Positions 1 through 9,122 of a stretch of 64,000 bases of DNA are shown here, in pieces. The stretch's first letter is position 1, and every line of letters begins with the position of its first letter. The stretch is from assembly GCA_963675565.2 (NCBI GenBank), contig CAXXYD010000001.1, forward strand, positions 682,001-746,000, written 5' to 3'. Origin of the DNA: JARRKU01 sp963675565. GTDB lineage: Bacteria; Desulfobacterota; Desulfobacteria; Desulfobacterales; Desulfosarcinaceae. The position numbers and the translations under genes are program-made. The notes beneath the pieces were generated by a model, which had not been told where the DNA came from, ran no database searches, and saw nothing but the letters and a program-made list of their open reading frames with translations.

Positions 1-2556
1 CTGTTGATATCCCAGGTAAAATTTCGCAGCGGCCAGTTGGGATTCCGGGCTCATCGGACTGGGCGCTTTGATGCCGAAGGCTTTCTCCGCCTTTTTAATA
101 TTGGAAGTGACCTTGCGCGTCGCTTTTTTCAAAATGCCGGCTTTCTGCGGATCCACCGCATCGCTGGCCTGTGACTCCTTGATGACGCGCTGCCAGTCAA
201 AAGTCAGCGCCACCCACGGGGGCACCTTGGTTTCCCGGCCGAAAAGTTCGAATTCCTCTGCAATGCGCTGAATCAGGGCATTGTATGGTCCCTGGGAGGT
301 GGGGATCTGCCGGACCAGCGCCTGCCACTGCTCCCGGCCTTTGAGCCCGTTGATTCCGCCATCAAAGGATTGCACAAACTCCTGCCAGGCCAGAAGATAC
401 GCTTTGCGGTACCATTTTTCAAAGGCCACTTTGGACTCGGCAATGATCAACGGATCGAACAACGCCGCTTCGATCTCGACAATGGCCGCCTGGATGCTTT
501 CTTGACCGGCCTGTGTAAACGCCCACTGAACCTTGGCCGGTGCCTCGGCCGGCCCGGAAGTGCCCCAAAACCCGTCCAGGGTCACCGCCCGGGCATCGGG
601 GTCCAGATCCACCCAGTCGGTCAGCCAGTTAAGCGTCATTCCCGGCAACGAAAGCAAATGTTTGAGCCATGTCTGCAGGACGGTTATCTCCTTCTGGATA
701 ACCTCGCTATCGGTCTGCCAGGCAACGGCATAAAGGTATTGTTGTCCGACTTTGTTCTGAATTTCAGGGATGACTTCTGCACGATCCAACACCGCAGCGC
801 CGTACACGGGCTGCGGAAAATCGGACAGCTCCTCCAAATCGGACTGCCCGAGACGGGTCTTTAAAAGATTGATACGCCGGACCAGATGACCGACATGGGC
901 CCCAAAAACCGGACTGGGGGTCCGGCTGCTGAAGGCGGTCATGCGATCCCCCATTTTTTTGTCGAATTCTTTCAAGAAGCCATTGTAAAACAGCTCGACA
1001 TATTTCTGCTTCAGGGCGGATTCAACATCCAGCGATTTGTTCAGCCCCAGCCGGGGTATCCACCAGTTGCGGTTTTCGACCTCGACTTTCATCAGCGCCT
1101 GCCGGTAGCGGTCCATGGTAATCACGTCGGCCACCAAATCGCCTTGCAGCAGGGCCGGTTTTTCAAACTCGCGGCGCACATCGGACAGCGCATTCAAGTT
1201 CTTGACAAAAGCATAGCTGAGCAGCCCGCATACGGCCACCATCACCGCAATCCAGGCCGTCAATCCCATATTGCGCGTCAGCCGGTTCCACTGGGCCATG
1301 TGTTGGGTCGGTTTGAACAAACGGCGATCGCTGGGCAGTATTTTAGCAAACACATCATGCAGAAAGAGCCCTTTATTGGTGCCCGCCAGAACATCACGAT
1401 GCTGAATCAGGCCCAGATTGTTGAGAAAGTGCGAAAAGGGGGTCCCCTCCTGGCGCCCGCTGCTGAAAAACACCCCACGCAGCAAGGGCGTTTCCTGGTA
1501 AGGGTTTTCTTGAAATGCGCCGGCAATAAAGGCCGTCAACGGCTCTTTGAGCTTTTCGATTTCCTCGGGGAACAGCAGCATGTCGGTTGCGGCACGGCGA
1601 TCCTTGATTTGATTGAGCAGCAACAGCCGCATATCCCGCAATCGGCCACCCACGGTATGAAAGGTTTTATTCATAAAGCCCGGCACATCGGTGCTCAGCT
1701 GCTTATTGAGCAACCCCATGGCCTGGTTGAGCCCCGATTCCGGCAGGGCATCACAAAACGGAGCGGCGCCTTGAATCAAATCGCACTTGGTGACCATCAC
1801 ATAGACTGGAAATTTGGCCCCCAGCACACGCATCAGTTCTTCCATACGACGACGGATACTGCGGCCGTCTTCCTGCAGGGCTTCGGTGCCGCCCCGGGCC
1901 AGACGATCAGCGGCAACAGTCACTACCAGCCCGTTCAGAGGCTCTTTTTTGCGGAACTTGGCCAGCAGGTTGAGAAATTTCTGCCATTCGTCCTTATCCC
2001 TTCCCTCATCCACGGGAATGGCATAGCGTCCGGCCGTGTCGATAAGAATGGCCTGCTCGAAAAACCACCAGTCGCAATTGCGCGTGCCGGAAATGCCCGA
2101 GGTATGACTGACCTCGGCGAACGGGGAAGAGAGTCGTGCACTCTTGATGGCGGTGGTCTTGCCGGAACCGCTTTCTCCGATCACCATGTACCATGGCAGC
2201 ACATACAGCGGGTTACCGTATTTGCGAAGGTGGGATTTTCGCAGCGCATCGATGGCTTCCTTCCAGCGCGCCTGAAGTTCTTTGGCGGTATTCTGGTCCG
2301 CCGGCGACATGCTTTGGCGCATGGATTCGTCCTGGGCAATGATCTGGTGCACAAACATCTGCTCCTGACGTCGTTTCATATACTTCCTGAACACCAGAAA
2401 CCCCAGACCGATGCCGCCAAGGCCCAGCATCAGGAAAAGACCGACCCACCACGACCAGCCGGCGATCATCACCAGGCCGAATACCAGCAGAACGATGAGC
2501 GCAAGGACGGTTATTACCAGCAGACCTTTTAAAACCATAATCAGAATCTGTTTCAT
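1..2556 (-). CDS. tssM: Type VI secretion inner-membrane protein TssM (IcmF), C-terminal part beyond window
   Basis: Open from an ATG at 2556 to the left edge, so about 852 N-terminal residues are visible and the C-terminus is missing. Reading the minus strand gives two hydrophobic segments near residues 8-50, then a Walker A motif GESGSGKTT at about residue 128, a Walker B-like DTAGRY stretch and TKCDL, as in the cytoplasmic NTPase domain of IcmF/TssM. A third membrane span lies near residues 425-445 (LTAWIAVMVAVCGLLSYAF) before the periplasmic part. TssM with TssL and the lipoprotein TssJ forms the membrane complex that anchors the T6SS to the envelope. The start directly abuts the tssL stop (TAAATG), which indicates translational coupling. 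The long plus-strand reading frame over this gene is a shadow. Confidence 0.93.
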   Translation of the reverse strand, partial: MKQILIMVLKGLLVITVLALIVLLVFGLVMIAGWSWWVGLFLMLGLGGIGLGFLVFRKYMKRRQEQMFVHQIIAQDESMRQSMSPADQNTAKELQARWKEAIDALRKSHLRKYGNPLYVLPWYMVIGESGSGKTTAIKSARLSSPFAEVSHTSGISGTRNCDWWFFEQAILIDTAGRYAIPVDEGRDKDEWQKFLNLLAKFRKKEPLNGLVVTVAADRLARGGTEALQEDGRSIRRRMEELMRVLGAKFPVYVMVTKCDLIQGAAPFCDALPESGLNQAMGLLNKQLSTDVPGFMNKTFHTVGGRLRDMRLLLLNQIKDRRAATDMLLFPEEIEKLKEPLTAFIAGAFQENPYQETPLLRGVFFSSGRQEGTPFSHFLNNLGLIQHRDVLAGTNKGLFLHDVFAKILPSDRRLFKPTQHMAQWNRLTRNMGLTAWIAVMVAVCGLLSYAFVKNLNALSDVRREFEKPALLQGDLVADVITMDRYRQALMKVEVENRNWWIPRLGLNKSLDVESALKQKYVELFYNGFLKEFDKKMGDRMTAFSSRTPSPVFGAHVGHLVRRINLLKTRLGQSDLEELSDFPQPVYGAAVLDRAEVIPEIQNKVGQQYLYAVAWQTDSEVIQKEITVLQTWLKHLLSLPGMTLNWLTDWVDLDPDARAVTLDGFWGTSGPAEAPAKVQWAFTQAGQESIQAAIVEIEAALFDPLIIAESKVAFEKWYRKAYLLAWQEFVQSFDGGINGLKGREQWQALVRQIPTSQGPYNALIQRIAEEFELFGRETKVPPWVALTFDWQRVIKESQASDAVDPQKAGILKKATRKVTSNIKKAEKAFGIKAPSPMSPESQLAAAKFYLGYQQ

Positions 2557-3234
2557 TTAGGGCACCGTACCAATCAGATTATCGCCGATATTGCCAAGAA
2601 TAAAATAGTAGATCACGTAAAGCAGACCGTACAGTACAACCGGCGCCAGAGCGCAAGTGATGGTAAATGGCGACCACCGACGCCGCCTGGGAAGCGCCAC
2701 GTCCTGGCTTTCTCCAGTCGGGTAGGCATCGGGAAACAAAGATTCCTTGTCCAGCGACGGCACCCCCATGGAGCTTCCGGTAAGCAATTTGAGGTTGGAC
2801 AGCCTCAACTGTTCCAGCATGAAATCATCGCCCGGATTGCAGTATTGCCCTGTAAATCCCAACGACAGGCAAAGATAGTAAACTTCCCGGACATCACGCT
2901 GGTGCGGCCCAACGGCATTGAGCCGCTCGAAGAAAAGTTCTCCGGCGTCTGAGGTTTGATAGTATTTCCGCTGCAGCGGTTCACGCTGCCATTGCTGGCG
3001 GCCTTCCCATTGCGAGGAAAGAATGGCTTCATCCACCCAGGCAAAAACGGCAAACCGGGCCAGCTGGAAATCTTCATGCGAAAATGGCTGCCCCGTCAGC
3101 ATGGCCTCGCTCTGAACGATCAGCTGCTGCATGTTGTTTTGCACTTGTTCGAAAGCCGGTTGGGCAGCCGGGTCGGTACGCACCACAACAGCGGTATAGG
3201 CGATGATCTCTACGAAACAATCGGACAACTGCAT
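2557..3234 (-). CDS. tssL: Type VI secretion protein TssL (DotU/IcmH family)
   Basis: 225 residues. The N-terminal two thirds is the cytoplasmic hook domain typical of DotU proteins, with the family signatures ARFAVFAWVDEAIL and YYLCLSLGFTGQY. One C-terminal membrane span (about residues 195-217) is followed by a very short periplasmic tail, so this is the short form without a peptidoglycan-binding OmpA domain. It bridges the TssM/TssJ membrane complex and the TssK baseplate. Its start is 3 nt from the tssK stop and its stop abuts the tssM start, all consistent with one operon read leftward. Confidence 0.93.
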   Translation of the reverse strand: MQLSDCFVEIIAYTAVVVRTDPAAQPAFEQVQNNMQQLIVQSEAMLTGQPFSHEDFQLARFAVFAWVDEAILSSQWEGRQQWQREPLQRKYYQTSDAGELFFERLNAVGPHQRDVREVYYLCLSLGFTGQYCNPGDDFMLEQLRLSNLKLLTGSSMGVPSLDKESLFPDAYPTGESQDVALPRRRRWSPFTITCALAPVVLYGLLYVIYYFILGNIGDNLIGTVP

Positions 3235-3237
3235 GCG

Positions 3238-4623
3238 CTAACTCCTTCCCACAGCCATCAGTTCGATTTTGAGGTCCTCGGGTGCTGAATCCCAGTAAAG
3301 GGCCACGTTGTTGACTTTTTGCACTTGCGCCCATTGATCGCTGTGATGATCGATCTGAAAATAAAGGGCATTGGCGCGGCGCGGCAGCTCCTGGGGGGTT
3401 TGTTCCAGGTGTGCGATACCAACGCCCGATAGCGAACGGGCAATCAGTATGGGAAGTGATTCCCGGCACCCCAGCTTGGCAATGCTTTCCATGGAAGAAA
3501 GCACCTCATTTGGATCGGCTGCGGTCTCCACCACCAGGTAAAAACGGTTGCGCCCCTCAAAAATGGACGGCGGCAGTTCAGCGCCAAAATAGGTGCCGTC
3601 GTAAAGCAGCGGAATCATATATTCCGGTCCTGCCGTAATTTGGTCCAGCAACTGGGTAATGACCTCCAAAGCGGCATTGAAGCATGCGCCGATGTCGCCA
3701 TGATCGTAATTGGGCAGCAATTTATTGCCTTCACGATCTTCGCCCGAAAAAGAAATCTCGGCTGAAAACGTGGAAAGTTCGCCGATCAATTGCCGCAGCA
3801 GCCCATAGACATTCCAGGGATGCCCGTGCCGGGCCGCAGCCATATGGGATAACAGGGGGGCATAGCGGTTGAGCGAGCGCAGTGCCAGCAGATAAACCAT
3901 GTCACGGGCGCCGAATTCTGCCGAGTGCAGCCCTCTGTCCCGTTTGTACGCTTCCAGTTGGCGGCAGCGCGCACCGATCTGGTCGCGGATCTCCTTGATG
4001 ATTTTGAGCAATACCGCATCGGCGCCGATGGACAGGCTCGGCGGAATATACCGTTCGCATAGCCGAACCGAATCCTGGTCTTTCTCAAGCTGCGCCAGGG
4101 GGATAAGCTCATAGTCTCCCAGCTGTTTCTTTTCACTTTCCCAGAAAATCTTGAGTGCGTAATGCATTCTTTGCACATCGGCCGCCGGCCCGTCCTGGTG
4201 CAGGTCGGCCACCTGCTCGGCAGAGCTGTCTGTTACCCATCGCGTCCCCACTTCGGATAGATTGGACGTATCGTTGACGACAGTGACATTCTTGCCGCCG
4301 GGGTTGAACTTGCGCAGCCCGATATAGACGCCGAAGCGTTCGTCTCCCTGCTCCCAATCGCCCTCAAAGGAGCGCGGCATGATCAGGGCGTTTTTTCCGA
4401 TGACCGCATAAGCCATATCCGCAAAGAGAAATTGTCCCCCGGTCAAATGAAAACTCAGGTTTGCAAGGGCGTTTGACTGAATCTGCCAGTTTCCGACGCC
4501 CCAGAAATGGGGTTGAAGGTGGGTTTTGAGCGGCAGATTCAGAGATTCGCTATACCGGCTGGCAAGCTGCAAATGCTGGGGTTGCAGAAAAAGGCCCTGG
4601 TGCCAAAAGAGTGGTCTGTCCAT
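3238..4623 (-). CDS. tssK: Type VI secretion baseplate protein TssK
   Basis: 461 residues, normal for the family. The N-terminus MDRPLFWHQGLFLQPQHLQ is the hallmark of TssK (WhxGlfLqPqHfQ). TssK is a trimeric cytoplasmic adaptor that docks the phage-like baseplate onto the TssL/TssM membrane complex. The C-terminal head-domain region (about 320-461) includes YFGAELPPSIFEGRNRFYLVVE. It lies between tssJ (87 nt upstream) and tssL (3 nt downstream), the usual tssJ-K-L-M order. The call is from sequence signature plus context. Confidence 0.95.
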   Translation of the reverse strand: MDRPLFWHQGLFLQPQHLQLASRYSESLNLPLKTHLQPHFWGVGNWQIQSNALANLSFHLTGGQFLFADMAYAVIGKNALIMPRSFEGDWEQGDERFGVYIGLRKFNPGGKNVTVVNDTSNLSEVGTRWVTDSSAEQVADLHQDGPAADVQRMHYALKIFWESEKKQLGDYELIPLAQLEKDQDSVRLCERYIPPSLSIGADAVLLKIIKEIRDQIGARCRQLEAYKRDRGLHSAEFGARDMVYLLALRSLNRYAPLLSHMAAARHGHPWNVYGLLRQLIGELSTFSAEISFSGEDREGNKLLPNYDHGDIGACFNAALEVITQLLDQITAGPEYMIPLLYDGTYFGAELPPSIFEGRNRFYLVVETAADPNEVLSSMESIAKLGCRESLPILIARSLSGVGIAHLEQTPQELPRRANALYFQIDHHSDQWAQVQKVNNVALYWDSAPEDLKIELMAVGRS

Positions 4624-4710
4624 GATGTGGTTTCCTAATCCGGTTTATCCTGAAATTTTTAGCACATGTCGGATCGATTCGCTGAAGGCATTGGATCAAA
4701 CGGCCTGTCG

Positions 4711-5229
4711 CTATTGGATTTGCGACGGGCCGAGCTGGATGCCAATCTTGAGCTCAGCGGGTTTGGAAACCTGGGTGGTCTTGATAAAGCCCTTCTTTTC
4801 GACAACGACGGGAATATCGTACAGCCGCACCATGCGCGCCTTTTCCAGGGTGTAATATCCCGCCACCACAGCCACGTACTTGGCGCCTTCGGCGCGGTCC
4901 AGCTTCACATTGACATCCTGCCCGGGCCGCATGATGATCCGTTTGGCTGTCGCTACACTGGCGTCGAACAGGCTGCACTCCAACAGTTTATAGATACCGT
5001 CCGTGTCATCGGAAAGCTGATTGAACGTATTGGGATCTTTGAGTTGATAGATGCAAACCAGCAGGGTGTGCGGTACGCCTTCGTCAAAATTCAGCTTGGG
5101 ATCAGCGACCATATCGACCACGATGGCATCTTTTTCATACGTCCAGTCCGGCGGTGGCACGGGCTGTGATGCACATGCGCTCAGCATGAGTGCCATCAAC
5201 CCGATAATCGTTAGCGATTTATAAGACAT
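4711..5229 (-). CDS. tssJ: Type VI secretion outer-membrane lipoprotein TssJ
   Basis: The start at 5229 is chosen because AGGAGG lies 8 nt upstream and because it places a lipoprotein signal peptide (LMALMLSAC, Cys at about residue 20) at the N-terminus; a longer in-frame extension to 5385 has no such support. The mature protein of about 150 residues has the TssJ beta-sandwich signatures: LLVCIYQLKDPNTFNQLSDD and the region up to MRPGQDVNVKLDRAEGAKYVAVVAGYY. TssJ is anchored in the outer membrane and contacts the periplasmic TssM domain. It is the first gene of the tssJKLM block and has a possible promoter about 230 nt upstream. Confidence 0.93.
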   Translation of the reverse strand: MSYKSLTIIGLMALMLSACASQPVPPPDWTYEKDAIVVDMVADPKLNFDEGVPHTLLVCIYQLKDPNTFNQLSDDTDGIYKLLECSLFDASVATAKRIIMRPGQDVNVKLDRAEGAKYVAVVAGYYTLEKARMVRLYDIPVVVEKKGFIKTTQVSKPAELKIGIQLGPSQIQ

Positions 5230-5456
5230 GACGGTGTCCTCCTCTTGATATGTTAACCGGTAAAAAACTGTACAAAAAGTGTTTCCAGTTGTCGTAGGCG
5301 CTGCGCGCGTGCCTGGTCCTGAACAATGGCAGGATTCTTCAACCCGAAACTTAAAACGCGCAATGCGTAACCAACCTTGCGGCATGCGCTGCGGTGACTT
5401 GTGGTGACGAAATAGCGCCGCGGGAAAACCGAGCCATACGCTATCTTCGCTTCAAC

Positions 5457-5485
5457 ACTATAGATCACTTTCAATAACTTGTCAC
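5457..5485 (-). promoter_or_regulatory. Possible sigma70-type promoter upstream of tssJ
   Basis: On the minus strand, GTGACA, a 17-nt spacer and TATAGT lie in the otherwise empty 328-bp interval between the TagH-like gene and tssJ. Each hexamer differs from consensus at one position. It would give a leader of about 220 nt. Nothing else convincing is seen in 5230-5557. Confidence 0.35.
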
Positions 5486-5557
5486 TCGTGCAACATGTCA
5501 ATGCAATTCTCCGGCCACATTGCAGAGCGCTTTGAGGCCGGTACCCTTTCACCATGT

Positions 5558-6280
5558 TTATTTATGGAATGCCTGGCAATTGTTTTCAAACTCCCTTAGA
5601 AAATCTTCCATAAACCGACCGGAATCGAACCACTTTTGAATCCGGGCGATTTTATCCTGCAGAATATCGTAATCTTCGGCCTTGCGCAGGGGGCCGATCT
5701 TGAGGCCGGAGCCCCGCTCTTTGGCAATTTCTTTTGGCCCCAGTGATTTGAGCACCTGGGCCAGTTTAGTGTGTGCCGCTTTCTTAAAAGCCTCGTGGCT
5801 CGTTAAAAAGGCCTTGTTGATCTGCCCGAGGTATTCCTCGAGGGGTTTGGTCTGATCGTCGCCTTCCAGATGAAATCCGATAAACTGGCGGATGGTCTGC
5901 TCTCCATTCTCCTCATTACTGGAAAAAGACCTGTTGATCACATTGACCAACTGGTTCAGGGAATCAAAGATAGTGTTCAGCGATTCTGCCATGCGGTTTA
6001 ACAGTTCCGTGGACGTCAGGTCCTCCGGCTCCACCGTGCGCCCTAAAAAAAGTCCGAACATACGCGTTATTACGGCGATGTCCGTGCACTCTGTCTCACT
6101 GGCAGGCGGCTTGAAATGCTTGATCATTTCCCGAACAACGGTACTGCGTACTTCCGGAGACTGGTCGCTGAGCCGGGAGTTGATGAGCGCTTCAATGTTC
6201 CGCGCCCCGTGTTCAGGGTCCTTTTCATAGAGTCCCCGGACTTCGTCGGCCAGGCGGGCCGCGAGCGTCTGCGTTTCCAT
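5558..6280 (-). CDS. T6SS-associated protein resembling the C-terminal domain of TagH, no FHA domain
   Basis: 240 residues, soluble, largely helical, no signal peptide. The order of elements resembles the C-terminal half of FHA-domain T6SS proteins (TagH/Fha): a glycine/arginine-rich LFLGRTV stretch, then an amphipathic segment SHEAFKKAAHTKLAQVLKSLGP and a final aromatic block RIQKWFDSGRFMEDFLREFENN. The usual N-terminal FHA domain is absent. The start is taken at the ATG at 6280, which overlaps the upstream stop as TGATG, so the two genes are translationally coupled. The family assignment is by weak resemblance only; the role in T6SS is inferred from position. Confidence 0.55.
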   Translation of the reverse strand: METQTLAARLADEVRGLYEKDPEHGARNIEALINSRLSDQSPEVRSTVVREMIKHFKPPASETECTDIAVITRMFGLFLGRTVEPEDLTSTELLNRMAESLNTIFDSLNQLVNVINRSFSSNEENGEQTIRQFIGFHLEGDDQTKPLEEYLGQINKAFLTSHEAFKKAAHTKLAQVLKSLGPKEIAKERGSGLKIGPLRKAEDYDILQDKIARIQKWFDSGRFMEDFLREFENNCQAFHK

Positions 6281-8616
6281 CACTTGGGCTTCCTGTTTTT
6301 GGGCTGAATAATCACGGTGGCATCCAGATCGTCGTCCTTGTCCGTCGGCTCAGCGGCGGTCGGGGCCTTTCGGTCCGGGCGTTGCATCGATGTGCTTTGA
6401 ACACCGATGACAACGGTTTTTTCCAGTTCATCCCCCCCATCCGGAGGCGCCGGCCGGGGGAGCTTCTCGCCAACCGTCGGCGGCACCGGTGGAGCCTGCG
6501 CCGTCGATCCCATGACCACCGTTTTTTCAAGGTCGTCCGCTGGCGGCGGTGCCGGCGGCGCTTCAATGACGACGGTTTTATCCGGATCCGGCGCCGGGCG
6601 ACTTGCAGGACGAATCACCACGGTGGCATCGGGATCGGGGACATTTGCCGGCGGTTCCGAAGCTTGCATGACCACTGTTTTGTCCAAAACCGGTGCATCC
6701 CTTTTTTGCGGTGCGACCTGCATGACAACGGTTTTTTCAGGGGCATCGTCTGGCGGCGGTGCAGCGGTTTCGGCCCCGCCGGTTAAGGTCGCATCAGCCA
6801 GGATAATAGTCTCTTCATAGTCGCCGTCCGAATTGAGCTGTCCTCTGGCCTCCTCGGGGAATTGCATCGCTCCGCCGGAGGGTTCCGGTTCCGGCTTCGG
6901 TTCCGGCTGTGGTTCCGGCTGTGGTTGTGCCGCCTCCGGCATTTTTTTGTACCGGTGCAGGATAGTGCTCAAAATTTGGGCAATGGCCGGATTGTCAGCG
7001 GCACCTTGCACGGTTTCCACCGTTCGCTCTTGAGCCGGAGGGACGCTTTCACGGGCGGCAGCGGTCTCCCCGCTGGGGTTGGATTCTGCAAAAAGGCTTT
7101 GCCTCGCCGCTTGTTTGAGCACGTCAATATCCGCCTCGATGGATTCTTGCAGCCTGGATGTTAGCGTATCGGCAGCTTGCAGCAGCCGCGTACCCAGTGA
7201 AAGGGCCTTGTCCCAATGGTCCTGCCACTGCCCGGGCAGCTCTAAAGGATCCGCATTCCAGAAAATGTTATGGGGCCCGAATACAGCCGCCGATCGGCCC
7301 GGTGCTTCTACATCAACCGCTGCATCAGTGCCCGGTAGTATTCGATCTTGCAGAGCCGCAAGCACATGGTCCATGGTCTGTCTGCTATTGACCAGAAGGA
7401 CATAATGCCAGGCATAACCGAAGAATGCCATCCACCGGGCGCCACCGGCGCCAGGGCCCAAAGTACCCTTTGCCGGTCGGCCCACCGGGTCCGCAGCCGT
7501 CACGTCAAAGTTCCAGAGAAACGGCAGCCGGGCGTCCTGCCGGGCCAGATGGACCCAGATTCCTTCCATGGACATCCGGTCCACAGCCGTATCGGTATCC
7601 TCTCGAACCAGGGTCAGCAACGCCTGCAGAAACGAAAGCTTCAGATAGAGCACCTCAAGAAATTGCCGTGCATCCGCGTCAAACAGCATTCCGCTGCCCC
7701 GGGATATCCTTGGAAGCAAACGATTGAAGGCGTTCAACCGTTCAGGCCGGCGATCGGCCGCCAACACACGCTGTACGTCCAGGGGGGGCGCCCCGGCCAG
7801 CAGGGGAATGAAATCCAGGGCGTTGACCGTCGGCGCAGGCTGGACAATCATATAGAAGGGATAAAACTGGATCGGCCGCATGCGCTCCAGCACCTGCGTG
7901 TCGGGGCCGTAACATCCGGCCGTTTCCGCGCATTGAATGCAGGGCAATCGGTCGGCGAGGTCTGGTTTGGCCAACAGGCGGCTGAAGCCTTCAATCAACT
8001 CCCTGGCGTTGCCAACCCCGTCCGCATCACCGCCCGGTTTGACCAGTGTATAAAATTTGTGCGTCCCCGATGCCCCAAGGCACTGGGCACAGTAGAGGTA
8101 ACGATTCAACGACGTGCTGAAGGCGGGCAGTCCGGCCTCTATAAGAACGGCGTCCTGCCGGCACAGCTCCAACGGGCTGCCGCATTCCGGGCACAGGGGA
8201 TGGCAGTAAAGCTCCCGCTGGCAACAGTAAAACAGCGGGGCATAGGCGACGGGCACCCCCGCATCGTTCACGGGCGGTGACAATCCGAACCGGCTGCAGT
8301 GGCCCCGTCGTTGGGTCCAGGCCGTAATAGCGGTTTGCCACCACGTTTCCACCACTGCATTATTGAGCGGCTGAAGTTCCGATGCAATGGGCCCGTAAGT
8401 GTCGGCCTGGGAAAGCAGAAAGATCTCCCCCATTTCCCCCTCTGGCTGATGGATAACTCTTGCCGTTCTCAAAGCGGCAATGGCATCAGGCGCATAGGGC
8501 GCCGCCCCGCCGTCCCCTGATGCATCAATACCGTCCATTTGAATGAAAAAACCGGAAGGTCGCGGGTTAAGGCAGGGCAATAAGGACAAATCCGGCAAAA
8601 CATTGGAGTTCGGCAT
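6280..8616 (-). CDS. T6SS-linked zinc-ribbon scaffold protein with eight repeated Thr motifs
   Basis: 778 residues. The N-terminal two thirds is globular and contains cysteine pairs at about residues 130-155 (CCQRELYCHPLCPECG), 178 (YCAQC) and 230 (CIQC), suggesting zinc ribbons. From about residue 560 the protein becomes Pro/Glu/Ala-rich and disordered, with a PQPEPQPEPKPEPEP stretch. It then carries eight copies of an acidic motif of the form [ED]x[KAE]T[VI][VI][MIL], with Thr at about 603, 629, 647, 665, 681, 699, 734 and 767. Thr with a hydrophobic residue at +3 preceded by acidic residues fits FHA-domain phosphothreonine recognition, as in PpkA/Fha control of T6SS. No known family was recognised for the N-terminus. 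It is the first large gene of the T6SS operon. A multivalent phospho-scaffold role is inference. Confidence 0.6.
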   Translation of the reverse strand: MPNSNVLPDLSLLPCLNPRPSGFFIQMDGIDASGDGGAAPYAPDAIAALRTARVIHQPEGEMGEIFLLSQADTYGPIASELQPLNNAVVETWWQTAITAWTQRRGHCSRFGLSPPVNDAGVPVAYAPLFYCCQRELYCHPLCPECGSPLELCRQDAVLIEAGLPAFSTSLNRYLYCAQCLGASGTHKFYTLVKPGGDADGVGNARELIEGFSRLLAKPDLADRLPCIQCAETAGCYGPDTQVLERMRPIQFYPFYMIVQPAPTVNALDFIPLLAGAPPLDVQRVLAADRRPERLNAFNRLLPRISRGSGMLFDADARQFLEVLYLKLSFLQALLTLVREDTDTAVDRMSMEGIWVHLARQDARLPFLWNFDVTAADPVGRPAKGTLGPGAGGARWMAFFGYAWHYVLLVNSRQTMDHVLAALQDRILPGTDAAVDVEAPGRSAAVFGPHNIFWNADPLELPGQWQDHWDKALSLGTRLLQAADTLTSRLQESIEADIDVLKQAARQSLFAESNPSGETAAARESVPPAQERTVETVQGAADNPAIAQILSTILHRYKKMPEAAQPQPEPQPEPKPEPEPSGGAMQFPEEARGQLNSDGDYEETIILADATLTGGAETAAPPPDDAPEKTVVMQVAPQKRDAPVLDKTVVMQASEPPANVPDPDATVVIRPASRPAPDPDKTVVIEAPPAPPPADDLEKTVVMGSTAQAPPVPPTVGEKLPRPAPPDGGDELEKTVVIGVQSTSMQRPDRKAPTAAEPTDKDDDLDATVIIQPKNRKPK

Positions 8617-8868
8617 TTACGACTGTTCCCGTTGGCTGTTTGCGATCAATCCGGATGCAGAATAACCCGATCCGTAACCGTGGATCTGAACCCTAAAACC
8701 GGCAATTGAAATAGCCCCATGATGGTCATCCCGGCTCAATCGAAGTACCGTCATTTCCGGCTGTACCTGGCGTGCTCCGGAATTCGGCAGAGCGAAGCGG
8801 GTATGCTGAATTGCCGATGTAACACGGTCGCCGTTCTTGAACCGGCGATTGGGTGCTGATCTGGTCAT
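8617..8868 (-). CDS. Small hypothetical protein at the head of the T6SS operon
   Basis: About 83 residues from the ATG at 8868; an alternative TTG at 8904 would add 12 residues. The stop abuts the next start as TAAATG, exactly the arrangement seen at tssL-tssM, which is the main reason to accept it. The sequence (NGDRVTSAIQHT, later IAGFRVQIHGYGSGYSASG) has a faint PAAR-like glycine pattern but not enough to call it. Codon use is not strongly biased. It may be spurious. Confidence 0.35.
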   Translation of the reverse strand: MTRSAPNRRFKNGDRVTSAIQHTRFALPNSGARQVQPEMTVLRLSRDDHHGAISIAGFRVQIHGYGSGYSASGLIANSQREQS

Positions 8869-8918
8869 ACCTATTTCGTTGCCGGCTTCATGAAAGCCGA
8901 TCAATGCAAAATAAGGAT

Positions 8919-8938
8919 GCCCCCTTCGGGGGCGGTTT
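8919..8938. terminator. GC-rich hairpin with T-run
   Basis: GCCCCC-TTC-GGGGGC followed by GGTTTTG on the plus strand. It sits in the divergent interval 8869-9122 between the T6SS operon and the flippase gene, where no gene ends from the left. It may be a relic terminator or a leader hairpin for the leftward operon. Nothing else is seen in this interval. Confidence 0.4.
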
Positions 8939-9122
8939 TGTCGTTAGACAAACTGAGGCGAATATGATTCGGAAGCCTCGCCTATGTTGTTGTAAAATAA
9001 ACCAAATCCGTGTTGCGGTCAAGCATCATTCGGCTGGCGGCCGGAATTATCCGGAGAGACCCCGGCCGATTCATTGATCGCCCCTGAGCCCTGGGTCATT
9101 TTTTGCATTGATTTGAAATGCA

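Noticed and set aside
886..2532. 548-residue plus-strand open frame
   Set aside because: Exact antisense shadow of tssM, whose minus-strand translation has Walker motifs, membrane spans and family signatures. GC-rich genes commonly leave such open antisense frames.
5253..5555. 100-residue minus-strand frame before tssJ
   Set aside because: Overlaps the likely tssJ promoter and leader, no ribosome site, no family resemblance.
7348..8280. 310-residue plus-strand open frame
   Set aside because: Antisense of the zinc-ribbon T6SS gene; low-complexity, no start site, no family pattern.
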